A stretch of DNA of 64,000 nucleotides from Syngnathus acus (taxonomy: Eukaryota > Chordata > Actinopteri > Syngnathiformes > Syngnathidae), in contig NC_051088.1 in assembly GCF_901709675.1 (NCBI RefSeq), positions 2,836,664 to 2,900,663 of the forward strand. The letters are read 5' to 3'. The position numbers and the translations under genes are program-made. Shown here one piece after another: positions 19,832 through 30,595 of this stretch (its first letter is position 1; each line of letters begins with the position of its first letter). A model generated the notes under the pieces. The model worked only from the letters and a program-made list of their open reading frames with translations. It searched no databases and was not told the DNA's origin.

Positions 19832-20506
19832 GCTATTTATTTGCCTCTGTTGGTCTACTTTGGGAATCTCAGTGACATTTGACATAATTTGGATGGGTAA
19901 ACGATTCACAAAATTAGCTCGAAAATAAATCAAGTCTAAATAATAAATCAAGTTTATTTTTGAAATTTGTTACAATTATTTTCCATTTCCAATTTCACGC
20001 CCGACCTGCAATACCGCTACAGGCCACTAGCAGGCTAAAATACAGTGCAAGAGCTGTATTTTTTCCGAAGCTAACCATACTCATTTTCTATTAGGCGTGG
20101 CGTCAAGCTGCACTGCGTCCATTGTGAGGTGTTGCCAATAATTTTACACTGCATCATATTGAATTGATTTTTGTTGGTTGTAATTAAACATTTATAGCCT
20201 CAATTGTTCAAATGGCTATCATTATGGTAACAAGTGAATTAATCTACAAAAGATAAACACCTCTACACTGACTCTCTTCACCAACGACATGATCAGCAAG
20301 GCATAATGACAGTCCAAAGTCACTTTCAAGTGATGACTAGAGTCAAGCCACTGGACTGCAATGTCTGAAACACTAGTTTATATCAATTTAACACATTTTA
20401 GGCACACAAAGCAGCAAATATTCAAACCCCATGAGGCAATTGAATTCATTGATCAATTCATCATCTGTCTTTGTTTGCTGTTGCCATTGAGTTATACAGA
20501 CATACA
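19832..20506. other. Unassigned sequence
   Basis: No gene seen. The block around 19385-19490 and this stretch may belong to a further decayed hAT ('ggggttttaaactg' at 19387), but no matching end was found. Confidence 0.4.
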
Positions 20507-20508
20507 TA

Positions 20509-21128
20509 CCATATTGGTCCGAATACAAGACGACCCTGATCATAAGACGACCCCCTCTTTTTCAAGACTCAAGTTTGAAAAAAGACTTTTTGAACACCAA
20601 ATTTAATTTTTATACAGAAAATATTTACTGTACATCTGAAACAAATGATTTTAACAATATATTCGAGAGAAAAAGCATGTTATTTTGCCTCATTCAAATC
20701 ATGCAAAAACTGTCCATCACATCTTAATATATGAACATTAAATATGTAAACTAAAGTGCAATCACATTGTAAATGAATGGCTTCTGGTTTTTGAAATGTA
20801 CGTAAATAAACCAATCTACTGTGATGAAACAACAAAATTGCAATAACTGCATGAAGTCTTACTGTACCTGTAGTCTTGAAACAAATCTGAATAAGGAAAA
20901 ACATTGCAATAAAATAATGCAAACTGCTTCTGCTATTTTTATTTTTATTCTTCGTGACAGGGGTTCGCTTTGGCCTGGGGAGTTAAGTTCTGCATTCGCT
21001 TTAAAGATATTTGGCGCAATCTAGCGTTGTGAATGGGTATAATGTCTAGACCCCGAATGTAAGACAACCCCCACTTTTTCAGTCTTATTTCACTGTAAAA
21101 ACACCGTTTTATATTCGGGCCAATGCGG
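20509..21128 (+). mobile_element. Complete TA-flanked K element (non-autonomous)
   Basis: Ends CCATATTGGTCCGAATA and TATTCGGGCCAATGCGG are inverted repeats flanked by TA (20507-20508 and 21129-21130). A second, inner pair ('aagacgaccccctctttttc' and 'cccccactttttcag') is also inverted. It is 620 bp with no coding capacity. It serves as the reference for the fragments at 750-817, 2860-2970, 8650-8884 and 11962-12150. Confidence 0.8.
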
Positions 21129-21336
21129 TACATTTAGGTCCATAGCAATGTGGGAAGAGCCTGTTGTACACAACCAAGAGAGATTTGAAAGGAGGGGGGC
21201 AAAAAGGACTGCTGGGTTTTAGATATGTTATAGAGCTACATTACGTGTTGAGGCATCATGGTGGAAGAGTTATGAGCATAATTGCTGCACAATCGAGGAG
21301 TTTGCATGTTGTCGCCTGTTAATCCCAAATCCCGAA

Positions 21337-21712
21337 TGTCACGTGCGGGCGCCGCCGGCCGCTCGGCCACGCCCCCCCATCCTGCCCTGATCACCGGCAC
21401 CTGGCGCTGGCTCATCAGGAAGTCTATATTAACGTGACCAACTCAATTCCAGTTGTTAGCTTGTCTTGTCATGTCCTTGTTCGCATCGATCTTAGAAAGC
21501 TTGACTCCCCGTTTCCTGGTGATTCAGTCCTTGTCCAGTCAGTCCTATTCCGCTTTTGCAGCAGCAGCCGTCCGCTCCAGAAGAGTCCTGTCATCCAGCC
21601 ACCCACGCTCAGCGAATACAGCCTCGCCCGTCCACCGCTCCAAGACTCCATCGATCCCTTTCACAATAAAGTCTGGTCGCTCTGCACATGGCTGTACTGT
21701 CCGATCCTTACA
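21337..21712 (+). mobile_element. Solo LTR, family LTR-B
   Basis: Starts TGTCACGTGCGGG and ends GATCCTTACA, with TATA-like CTATATTAAC (about 21425) and AATAAAG (about 21665). A perfect 5-bp duplication, ccgaa, lies at 21332-21336 and 21713-21717. Confidence 0.9.
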
Positions 21713-21719
21713 CCGAAAA

Positions 21720-22320
21720 CATGTACGTTCATTGAAGACTCCAAATTATCATAGGACAGTGTGAATTTCTTTTTTTCTTTTTTTGTATGGAGGGGTGCCT
21801 GGATCAAGTGATAGAAGTAAAATGCTGGTGTATCTTATTGTGTTCCCCGCTTCCACTGTTCATCATCGGGTGAACAACCTTCTGAACGGAAATGTCGAGC
21901 TGTCGACGCCATGAGTATGTGGTCAAATGTCCGTGTGTTGATCTGTAGCCTCTTTCTATTTTTTAAGCCTGCCACGTTTTGTTTGCTTTCTCCATCTCTC
22001 CATTAACCTTCAATCAAGAGGCAACTACCAAACCTCCCAACATTTTTCTACTGTACTGTACATTCTTGGCTTGCCACAGCAGTATTCCGTTCTGTTCGCT
22101 GCCGTGGGAAACCACTTTGGCATCACTAATTTGGCCAGCAAAACAGACACCATTGAGAGGCAGACATGCTAGGAAGTAACAGCAATGGAGAATGGGGGCT
22201 TCATCATATTTTATCTAAACTGTATGTTCTTACTGTTTAACTTCACTCTTTTATTTATAGATCACATTAAAAAAGAGACTGCAATTGAAACAAAGTACGT
22301 AGACACAAAATGGAACAATG
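21720..22320. other. Unique sequence, no gene recognised
   Basis: No repeat boundary or exon signal that I trust. Confidence 0.45.
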
Positions 22321-22322
22321 GA

Positions 22323-22345
22323 ATAATAATAATAATAATAATAAT
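22323..22345. repeat. (AAT)n microsatellite
   Basis: Eight AAT units in a row. Confidence 0.85.
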
Positions 22346-22377
22346 ATGAAGAAAAAGAAGGAGAAGAAGAATAGAGT

Positions 22378-22504
22378 GTGAGCGTGAATGGTTGTTTGTC
22401 TCTGTGTGCCCTACGATTGGCTGGCAACCAGTTCAGGGTGTCCCGCTTCTTCAGCTGGGATAGGCTCCAGCACGCCCGCGACCCCTGTGAGAGAATGGAT
22501 GGAT
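22378..22504 (+). mobile_element. 5'-truncated SINE (ATGG-tail family)
   Basis: Matches the 3' half of the SINE at 14552-14923 ('tggttgtttgtctctgtgtg', 'ggctggcaaccagttcaggg', 'gataggctccagcacgcccg') and ends in 'gaatggatggat'. The tRNA-like head is missing. Confidence 0.8.
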
Positions 22505-22634
22505 AAAATCAATAATAATACTCAGAAGAAGAAGGTGACAATATAGTAAGAAGAAGAGGGTGAAGAGACAAAGAAGACATAGACAAAGCCTTAAAATGTT
22601 GTGTGAAGCTGGTAGGAGGAAAGACAATCATGAT

Positions 22635-23083
22635 TGTCACCTCCATGTCAGGGTCCGGGAGTTTTCTCTTCTGTCCATAGGTGGCATCCGTGGCAGGGTG
22701 GCTGAGGATCCACAGGGGTCGCTGATCAAGCTCATTAAGGAGAGGGGCTTAAGGAGCTTGCTGCCAGCAACTCGTCGCCTGAGTGTTGCCCATCTTGGTA
22801 CCTCTACGGCTGTGTATCTACGCTCTGATTCTACCCTGCTCGCCTTCACCGCGTCTCCTGGCTCTCCGCTCCTGGACCCACCTCGCTGATCTCCGATAAG
22901 ATCCACTCCTTCCTGGCAGCACTTCACTCACTCCACCATCGAAGCACCAGGTCTGTTACTCCTGTCTCGGACCTTCCAGCTCTGCTACTTCATTCCCCCC
23001 TTTTCAATAAACACTTAACGATCACTTCGGTCTTCTTAGTTCGTTCTCCATGTGGGTCAAAACAATCGCCAAAACCATGACAG
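22635..23083 (+). mobile_element. Probable solo LTR, third family
   Basis: Starts TGTCACC and ends CATGACA, with an AATAAACAC signal near 23007. No duplication is visible in the flanks, and no second copy was found in the window. Confidence 0.5.
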
Positions 23084-23380
23084 TCCACTGACCAATGATC
23101 ACTTTGCATCACATCGCTCACTTTGAACAAACAACTGCAATTTTCTACCAGATGTCTGGCTATTCACAGGCTTGCACATCAAGAAGCTGATATTCTCTCC
23201 CCAAAAATATGTCTCAAATAAAGCGGTTTGGAAAATTGATAGATGAATCCTGCTTCTCGCGCTAAATGGTGTAGCACAATGCAAAACAAACATCAAATGG
23301 TTAAAAAGGACAAATAGAGGACGTTAGAGGAAATTAGTGGGACAGCCAACTGCCAACTCACAAGGACTTCTTTGAAGTAT

Positions 23381-23430
23381 CCATCCATCCATCCATCCAT
23401 CCATCCATCCATCCATCCATCCATCCATCC
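23381..23430. repeat. (CCAT)n microsatellite
   Basis: About 12 CCAT units. It may be the remains of a SINE or RTE tail, but no element body adjoins it. Confidence 0.85.
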
Positions 23431-23501
23431 GACGAGCTAACCAGAGACTTTGCACACCTCTTTCACTCGAAATCTCTGCTTGCATTTATGTAATCTGGTT
23501 C

Positions 23502-23527
23502 TGTGTGTGTGTGTGTGTGTGCGTGTG

Positions 23528-23579
<52 letters not shown>

Positions 23580-23641
23580 TGTGTGCGTGTGTGTGTGTGC
23601 GTGTGTGTGTGTGTGTGTGCGTTCGTGTGTGTGTGTGTGTG
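23502..23641. repeat. (GT)n / (GTGC)n microsatellite
   Basis: 140 bp of GT with GCGT interruptions. The open frames over it on both strands are artefacts of the repeat. Confidence 0.92.
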
Positions 23642-23701
23642 GTGTGCAACACAAAGGATATATCGGAGTAAGAGCTGAGTTTGCCCCCACCATCCTGCAA
23701 T

Positions 23702-25767
23702 AAAATGAAGACAAATATAAACTGATGTTTGATTACGAGAATATTTCTTTAAAAAATATTTTTAAAAGAAACACTCAAATCGAGAGTATTATTAAAATTG
23801 TATTCTTATTTTTTTCACATTATTAAATAAAAGCACCACACTTGTGCGTTGAAAGGGTTAAGTGGCCTACATACAGTAAGCCAAAGGAATATGTTTCTTG
23901 GAATATCGAGAAATGCAAGGCTTCAGTTTACCAAAAACATGAAGCTCATTAACAGATTGTATCACACCCAATCAATGTTGCAAAAAAAAAACTGCTTGAA
24001 GGATGACAGCAAAATGCAAGTGCTGGGAAAGGAACTCTCCTCAATTTGTCGGCCTGTAACAAAAACTAAAATAGTTGGTTGGGCATAATAAAGCAATTTA
24101 CGATTAGCACTAATACAGTAACAGCCATTTCACTTACCATTTTATATCATTTTTGAATGTCGTATTTTTTACATTGTTTAGCTCGCTCATGAAGTGCACT
24201 ATATAAATAAAGCTGCCTTTCCTTGTCCCATTTAATTATTTCTTGCTTAATTTGACAATCGATTAGTTAATTTAAAAAGTCAATCCATTTTATGACGCAT
24301 CTCTATGCTGTAGGCTGTTGAATCGGGCTGGGTGGATTCTGGGTTTGATGTGTCCAATATATGCGCCACATACACAGATCTGCTACAAAAACTGACAAGT
24401 GTAATTCGATGTTTTTTTATGAGTGCTGTCTGCATGAGGGAAAATACAAATTATGCTTTTACTTCAAATTCATAAAGCCTTGCTTTTCTCATCATAGTAC
24501 AGCTTCAAAACAAGTAGCCGACCCAAACCATAATCTTTCATTTTTTTGCATATTTTCACCCTGCAAAAACACGATTAAGAGATCAGGGAGCTTTATTAAA
24601 CTGAAAAATCCACAATATGTGTCCTTGAAAATGTGAAGGTATACAGTATCTCAGTTGCATTCTTTTAAATGAAAAGCACACATGTATGTCCTCTGTATGT
24701 CTGAGCTAGTGTTGGGAAGGTAGGGATCAAGGTCATGAGGAGTGACACCTGTCAACTTCACTCATGTGACTTGGAGGTGAGTGTATGTAGCCGTACCTGC
24801 CTGACTATTTTTCATCTATCTCATTTTCCTCAAATTTGACTGGTCTTGTGTCCTGATGCCCTGAGGTCTTTGTACTAGTGCTGGGCTCAGCAAGCTGCCC
24901 GCGTTCACACACTGCTGCCTCAGCACCAATAGGGCAATGGAGTGACAGAGTTCTCTGACAGAATTCTCTTCAATATCTCAATTCAAAACTCAACGATAGC
25001 TTTACCTAACCCTGCATGGCGACACCATGACCAAATTGACTGAGGGTTCCATGGATTCATCCAAATTCAGGGTCTCCACTCTTTCTAGGCTGCATGTGCA
25101 GGTTGATGATGTGATCACACTGTGCAAAGACTGTACATGTGAATATATACAGTATATAAAATGTGTGTATGTATGAAAGTATGGTGTGTATATTTTTATT
25201 CTTATTTGCCCCTCATTCTGTATAGAACAATCCTGTAAGTGCTGGGTCAACAAAGAAATCTAAACCTCAACAGGCAAAGGAATGGGGCAGCTCAAAATAA
25301 AAATAAAGCACATATCTCTTGCATTAGGCTAAATCCTAAAGTATAAATCCTGCCAATGAAATATTACACGTCTTAGCGCCAGATTGGCAAGGGGGTTAGG
25401 TGACAACCCAACTGAAATTTGCTGCACCGACTGAACAGATCTGAGGTGGGCCACCTCCTCACAGGTGCTGCCATGATGACTGAGGGTGTCTTCCTGCAGA
25501 GCTTCTTCTGATTAGATAGACATCTGCACGACTTGATCTTGTTATTTCGAATGACATTATATGTTAAATGTAAAATTTCAGGTAAAAGATAGGTTGCTCC
25601 ACCACAAAACTTCTTATTCCTTTTAGAGCTGCCAACTACAGAACAATTATACCAGTATTAACAACAGTAATAGATTTTTAAATATCAAAGGACTGAATTT
25701 ATTTTATTTAGTATTTTCAAAGATATCAGTTAGAGAAGCAACAATGTTATGTTACATTAATAGATTT
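23702..25767. other. Unique AT-rich sequence, no gene recognised
   Basis: About 2 kb with no repeat families seen elsewhere in the window. It lies downstream (on the minus strand) of the exon candidate at 25768-25939 and includes an AATAAA near 25700 on that strand. Confidence 0.45.
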
Positions 25768-25939
25768 TTAATGAGAATTAAAATATCCCACATGGTTTCC
25801 ATCATGCATAAGTTTCATACGTTCAAGATCATGGTGTCTTCTGCCTGTCATTGGGACATTATCTGGGTTGGTCTCAGTGTTTTTGATCCATGTCCCAGTG
25901 TGCACATCATCATCCAGGAACGAATCTACACTGCCATGT
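25768..25939 (-). CDS. Candidate terminal coding exon, host gene, unidentified
   Basis: On the minus strand a pyrimidine-rich stretch ('cccctttgtct'-like, ending ATTCTTAG at 25940-25941) is followed by an open frame, HGSVDSFLDDDVHTGTWIK, then MTGRRHHDLERMKLMHDGN, and a TAA at 25768. The residues upstream of the AG in the same frame are nearly all those expected from a pyrimidine tract (FFSSCFLLVPL). This suggests an intron and exon boundary rather than one long protein. The residue mix after the boundary looks like real protein. I do not recognise the family, and no partner exon was found. An open frame of this length can arise by chance, so this is only a candidate. Confidence 0.25.
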
Positions 25940-26384
25940 CTAAGAATGTTAGACAAAGGGACTAGAAGAAAACATGAAGAAAAAAACACACATCCATTTG
26001 ATTTCGGTGGCATGTGCGGATGTGAAGATGTCTTATAACCAGGCAGTGTCTTGAAAGCTGAACCATCCAATTTTAACAAGGGTGACGCAGATGTCTGAGA
26101 CGCCTCCGAAGATATGGCCTCTGTCAACTGCAGCGGCTTGAATTACTGCAGACACTAAATTGCCACACAGTCCAGATTTGAGAAAATGTGAAGAATCTAA
26201 TTGTGAAATTCACACTTCATTTAACAAGGGCTGGGAATTGAAAACCGGTTCTTGTTGAGAACCAGTTCCCACGTTACCAATTCCTTGGAATTGTTTGCTA
26301 TTTTGCTAACAATTCCCTTAGTGATTCCAGTCAACACGAATTACGTAACGCACGCTATGCAACATCCGTAGCGACGTAAACAAT

Positions 26385-26458
26385 GATGGCACCTGTCAAG
26401 CAGAACCACTCCAAAGATACATTTCGCTAAGAAGGATGAGAATAGAGCGATGTGGAAT
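26385..26458 (+). pseudogene. hAT P transposase N-terminus remnant
   Basis: Encodes MMAPVKQNHSKDTF and, after a frame break, AKKDENRAMW. This fits the N-terminus of a BED-type hAT transposase. The Tigger-like element at 26461 interrupts it and it resumes at 27152. Confidence 0.45.
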
Positions 26459-26460
26459 AC

Positions 26461-27149
26461 AGTCAAACTTCGGTTTTCGAACGTCCCTGTTCTCGAACAA
26501 ATCAGAATTCGAACGAAAAATTCGAGATTTTTTTGCTTCGGTTGTCGCACAAAATTCAGAGGTCGAACCTCGCGAGATGAGCCGAAAGGACCCGAGAAAA
26601 CCCGACCGCGCGGCCCGGATGCCGAGTGACTCCGTTCGTTATTGTATTTTCGTTCCTTTGAGGATTGTATTAACCCCTAATCATGCCTCCAAAGAAAGCA
26701 AGTGGGAGCAGTTAAGCCATCCTAAAACACAAAGACGCTCTTAAAGCAATGCGACAGTGAGCGCCCGGCGCGCTGCGGTTGCGCGATCGGACCAAATTAA
26801 GCTCCCTGCGCACTGAGGTCCATTTATATTTTGGAAAGTACATCAGGACTTTAAAAACATTTTCTAAATTTCAGCGACGGCTCTGTCACAATAATGCGAC
26901 CAGCGCGGTGCAGTTGCGCGGTCGGCGGCGCGCTACGGTTGCGCGTTCGGCGGTGCGCTGCAGTTGCGCGATCGGACAAAAATGCGCAAATGAAAAAATG
27001 CTTAAAAAAGGCGGGGGTTTTTTTTGTCTTGGAAAGGATTAAAATTTTTTCCATGATTTGTAATGGGAAAAATAGATTCGGGATTCGACCGATTCACTTC
27101 TCCAACCGCCTTCTGGAACGGATTATGGTTGAAAACCGAGGTTTGACTG
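26461..27149 (+). mobile_element. Tigger-like MITE, copy 3
   Basis: Ends CAGTCAAACTTCGG and CCGAGGTTTGACTG flanked by TA. It carries 'atgcctccaaagaaagcaag' (MPPKKAS), followed by a stop within a few codons. It interrupts the hAT P transposase remnant. Confidence 0.88.
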
Positions 27150-27151
27150 TA

Positions 27152-27237
27152 CTTGCAATGTTGAAATCTCAACAAAGGGTGGAAAAACCTCTAATATGCA
27201 AAAGCATTTGTACACGCAACATGCCATTAGTTTAACG
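27152..27237 (+). pseudogene. hAT P BED zinc-finger remnant
   Basis: Encodes GGKTSNMQKHLYTQHAIS, the second half of a BED zinc finger (two zinc-binding histidines at HL..QH), preceded by CNVE where a CxxC pair is expected. hAT G is inserted directly after (27238). The frame continues at 34641 with codons for a short segment ending at a splice-donor-like CAG/GTAACT. Confidence 0.5.
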
Positions 27238-27420
27238 CAGTGGTCCCCAACCACCGGGCCACGGACGGGTCACTTGGCACCAGGCCGCCAAGCCGTACAG
27301 GGGGAAAAAAAATGTTTTTCATCGACGATCAATTCATTCAGGTCAAGACGCCCGTCCCGGTCACGTGACATGTTTCCCAGTTGAACCCGCAAAGCTAGCA
27401 AAAATGAGCAAGAAACAGAG

Positions 27421-27780
27421 ATGTTTGGAAAGTTCTTCGGAAAGGGAAAAAAGCCCAATGAGGAGACGGAAGAAGAGGCTCTGACTTCTAAGAAAAGCAA
27501 AGCTGCATTTAAAAGAAAATTTCTGGAGTCCTACTTAAAATATGGATTTATCGCCACAGATGACTCTGACGCGCCAAGCCCACTCTGCATAATATGTGGC
27601 GACAGGCTAGCTAACGAGGCAATGAAGCCTTCAAAACTGCTTCGGCACATGGAGACCAAGCATCCTGCATTAAAAGACCTACACCACTTCGGGTGTCATT
27701 GTCTCCGATTACGCCTAGATGGGACCGGCTCGTTTCTGAGACACAAGCTCAGTGCTCCCACTAATTCAACGGTGAGTTTT
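27421..27780 (+). pseudogene. hAT G transposase N-terminal part with BED zinc finger
   Basis: An open frame starting MFGKFFGKGKKPNEET and containing KRKFLESYLKYGF, then CIICGDRLANEAMKPSKLLR followed by HMETKHP. That is C-x2-C plus H-x4-H, the zinc ligands of a BED finger, in the arrangement of SCAND3/ZBED5-type hAT transposases. Downstream residues no longer match a transposase and the RNase H-like core is missing. The protein is therefore an N-terminal DNA-binding stump of about 120 codons. The ORF extends to 27855 only by running into AT-rich non-coding DNA. The nearby copy at 4031-4589 has lost the first half of this frame. Expression is unknown. Confidence 0.6.
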
Positions 27781-27906
27781 ATTTTGATGTCGTTTATACT
27801 TGTTTTTATGCCAGTCGTATCATTTTATTTCATCGTATTTATATATCTATTATAAATGTAATATTTATTTGTATAAATGTATTCTTTATTTATATAAAGG
27901 CCGGTC

Positions 27907-28476
27907 TGTCATGCTGTAGTGTTTTGTGGGTTGTTTTTGTCTTGTCCTGTCCTTCGTATTGTCACTTCCTGTTTTATTTTTGTAACTCTCCTCTCGTTTC
28001 AGTTCGTGGGTCCTTCCTCTGCGTGTCAGGCCACTTGACTTCCCTGATCCCAACCGTGTGCACCTGTGTCGTTGACCCTAATTGTCTGCACCTGTGTCCT
28101 CCTCCTTCTGTGTGTGTATATAGCCTGCGTCTTCCCCTCGTCTTGTGCCAGAGCGTCTTGCCTCGTCGTGCACACTAGCGATCACTTTTGTCACAGTCAT
28201 CCCCAGAGAGTTATAGATAGAAGATACCCGTTGCCCAGCGTGAGCTCTGTGTTTTTTGCTTTAGTTAGGTTTTTGCCATTGTTTTCCCTCATTGTTGAGG
28301 TGCCTTTTGTTTGCTGTTCCCAACCTTTTTCCTCGTTTTTGAGGCGCTTTGGTTTTTGCCTTTTTGTCCCTCATCGTGAGGCGCTTTTTGTTTTTGTGCG
28401 GTCTTCCGCTTAAGAGAATAAAACACCTCTTGTTGGAACTCTGCATTCGAGTCCTCTCCCTGCTCCAAGCCTGACA
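27907..28476 (+). repeat. 5' LTR of the gypsy element
   Basis: 570 bp, TG...CA. A TATATA box at 28117-28122 lies 30 bp before GCCAGAGCGT (28147-28156), the probable transcription start. AATAAA at 28417-28422 is the polyadenylation signal. Confidence 0.93.
28117..28156 (+). promoter_or_regulatory. LTR core promoter: TATA box and predicted start
   Basis: TATATA at 28117-28122 and, 30 bp on, the 10-mer GCCAGAGCGT. That 10-mer is the exact complement of the primer-binding site at 28479-28488, which argues independently that transcription starts here. Confidence 0.65.
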
Positions 28477-28478
28477 GA

Positions 28479-28488
28479 ACGCTCTGGC
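28479..28488 (+). promoter_or_regulatory. Self-complementary primer-binding site
   Basis: Two bases after the 5' LTR, ACGCTCTGGC is the exact reverse complement of 28147-28156. No TGG-type tRNA site is seen at the LTR edge. Self-priming is known for Tf1 and has been proposed for sushi-type elements. Confidence 0.7.
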
Positions 28489-28493
28489 CAGTC

Positions 28494-29520
28494 ATGGACT
28501 CGGCAGAGTCAAAGCTGCTGGTCGCCACAGTACGCTCCCAGGCGTCGCAGCTCGCCCAACACCAGAACCAAGTAGACGCCCTGGGCGTTGGTGTCCAAGA
28601 GATTGTGAAGACTCAGGAAGACTTCAGAGAAGCGGTGGCCGCTCAGGTGGGAACAATGAGCAGGCAAATGCAAGACGTTCTCACGCTTCTGACCGCGGTC
28701 CCAGCAGCGACGCCCAGTCCACCTGCTGCTTCCCCGGTGGTTCGTCCTGCTCCCGCTCCCATGGCGATGGGGGTCAGACTGCCCCCCCGGAACGATACAC
28801 TGGTGAACCCGGGCTCAGCAGAGCCTTTATAACCGAGTGCGAGATGCAGTTCGAGCGGTCCCCAGGCGACTTCCCCACGGAACGCTCCCGGGTGGCGTAT
28901 ATGGTCTCGTACCTGACGGGAAGGGCCCGGGCGTGGGCAACCGCAGAATGAGCCAGGGATTCCGCTACCTGTCATTCCCTCTCCGCTTTCATCGAGGCCC
29001 TGCGCACGGTGTTCGATCCGGTCTCCTCGGACCGAGAGAAGGCGTGCGAGCTGTGCCAGCTGACCCAGGGTCGAGAGACGGTCAGCGACTACGCGATCCG
29101 CTTCCGCACTCTGGCCGCGGAATGCGGGTGGAACTCGACGGCCCTGTATGATGTTTTTCTCAGGGGCCTTTCCGGACCCATCCAGGACCAACTCATCCCC
29201 CTCGACCTTCCCGCTGACCTCGACGCTCTCATCGCGCTGGCTATCCGCACGGACAACAGATTGCAGGACTGGAAGAAGCAGCGCGCAAGCCGGAGCGCGA
29301 CCGCCTTCCCCCCCGTGTCAGTGGTGGGGTCGTCACCACTCGAGACGCACCGCCAAAGGCCGAACATGGCGCTGCTACCGCCCGGGACAGAACCTATGCA
29401 GCTTGGCTGGGCCAAGTTGAGCGAGGAGGAAAGGCAGCGCCGACGCCGGGAAGGCAGATGCTACTATTGCGGTGAGCAAGGACATATCCTCCTCTCCTGC
29501 CCGGTGAGGAAGAACCTGAC
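28494..29520 (+). pseudogene. gypsy gag, frame-shifted with one nonsense codon
   Basis: Starts at ATG 28494 (MDSAESKLLVATVR), five bases after the primer-binding site, which makes the start convincing. The N-terminal part is helical and then proline-rich (to about 28780). In or near a run of seven C (about 28780-28786) the frame moves by minus one. The Gag core continues in the new frame with 'FERSPGDFPTERSRVAYMV', and a TGA at 28949-28951 interrupts it. From 29009 the frame is open. It has 'ACELCQLTQGRETVSDYAIR'-type capsid residues and ends in the zinc knuckle CYYCGEQGHILLSC at 29459-29500 (C-x2-C-x4-H-x4-C), which binds genomic RNA in the particle. The same frame runs on into pol. Broken in two places, it cannot give a full Gag. 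Confidence 0.85.
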
Positions 29521-30595
29521 TGTAAGCACCTTCTCCGTTGTCCAGCAGAAGGGTCGGGCCCTACCCCTCGGCACACTTACCTGCCTAGGAAAGGTCACCA
29601 AACTTTGTGTGTTGATAGACTCCGGGGCTGATGAGAGCTTGATTGACTGGGCCTTTGCTCGGAGATTAGGGGTAAAGACTGAACTGCTAGACACGACCGT
29701 GAAGGCCAAGGCGCTCAATGGTCAAGCACTTTTTGATATATCCCATGTAACCGAACCCCTCTCGCTGTCTTTCGGGACTCATCATGAGAAAGTAAGACTG
29801 CATGTAGTAACCTCCCCCATGAATCCGCTTATCCTCGGGTATCCGTGGCTAAAACGCCACAACCCAACCATGGACTGGGAGTCCGGGGAGATAAGGGGAT
29901 GGGGACCCCATTGCCAAGTGTCATCTACCGAACCTAACCCCCCGATAAACCCTACACGTGGTTCTAACCCCGACTCTGTTTCTCCCGTCCCAGACCCCGA
30001 AACCCCGGATCTGGCCGGAGTTCCCGTATGTTACCATCAACTCGCGGAGGTATTTAGCAAAGTCAAGGCTAGCTCTCTACCGCCCCACCGTTCTTACGAC
30101 TGCGCCATAGAGCTTTTGCCCGGCGCTAGTATACCCAAGGGGACCCTTTATTCCCTTTCGGGCCCCGAAAAGCAGGCTCTAAATGATTATATTGACGCGT
30201 CACTAAAAGCGGGGTTGATCAGACCATCGTCATCCCCTGCGGGGGCCGGTTTCTTCTTTGTGGGCAAAAAAGACGGTACCCTACGCCCCTGCATAGACTA
30301 CAGTCCCCTCAATCAGATCACAATTAAGAACCGATATCCCCATCCACTCATGTCAGCCGTATTCGATCAATTGCAGCAAGCTCGGGTGTTCACCAAGCTA
30401 GATTTGCGTAACGCCTACCACCTCGTGCGCATTCGGGAGGGCGATGAATGGAAGACGGGATTCAACACTCCCAGAGGACACTTTGAGTACCTCGTAATGC
30501 CGTTTGGCCTCACCAATGCACCCGCTGTTTTCCAGGCCATGATTAATGACGTACTGAGAGACTTTTTAGATCATTTTGTTTGTGTATTTGGATGA
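29521..30595 (+). pseudogene. gypsy pol part 1: protease and N-terminal reverse transcriptase
   Basis: Continues the gag frame without a stop, so Gag and Pol were probably one fused frame, as in sushi-type elements. The aspartic protease active site is DSGA at 29618-29629 (LIDSGADESLIDWAF). After a linker, reverse transcriptase begins with PKGTLYSLSGPE (about 30134). It continues through DGTLRPCIDYSPLNQITIKN, 'FTKLDLRNAYHLVRI' (first catalytic aspartate) and 'MPFGLTNAPAVFQAMIN'. At about 30577, just before the YLDD box, the frame changes by plus one (or minus two) in a T/G-rich run. This frame then reads a premature stop at 30593-30595. Reverse transcription from this copy is therefore impossible. 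Confidence 0.9.

Noticed and set aside
23437-23714. Threonine-histidine and cysteine-valine repeat open frames
   Set aside because: Translations of a GT microsatellite; the same applies to 3357-3644 and 17713-17954.
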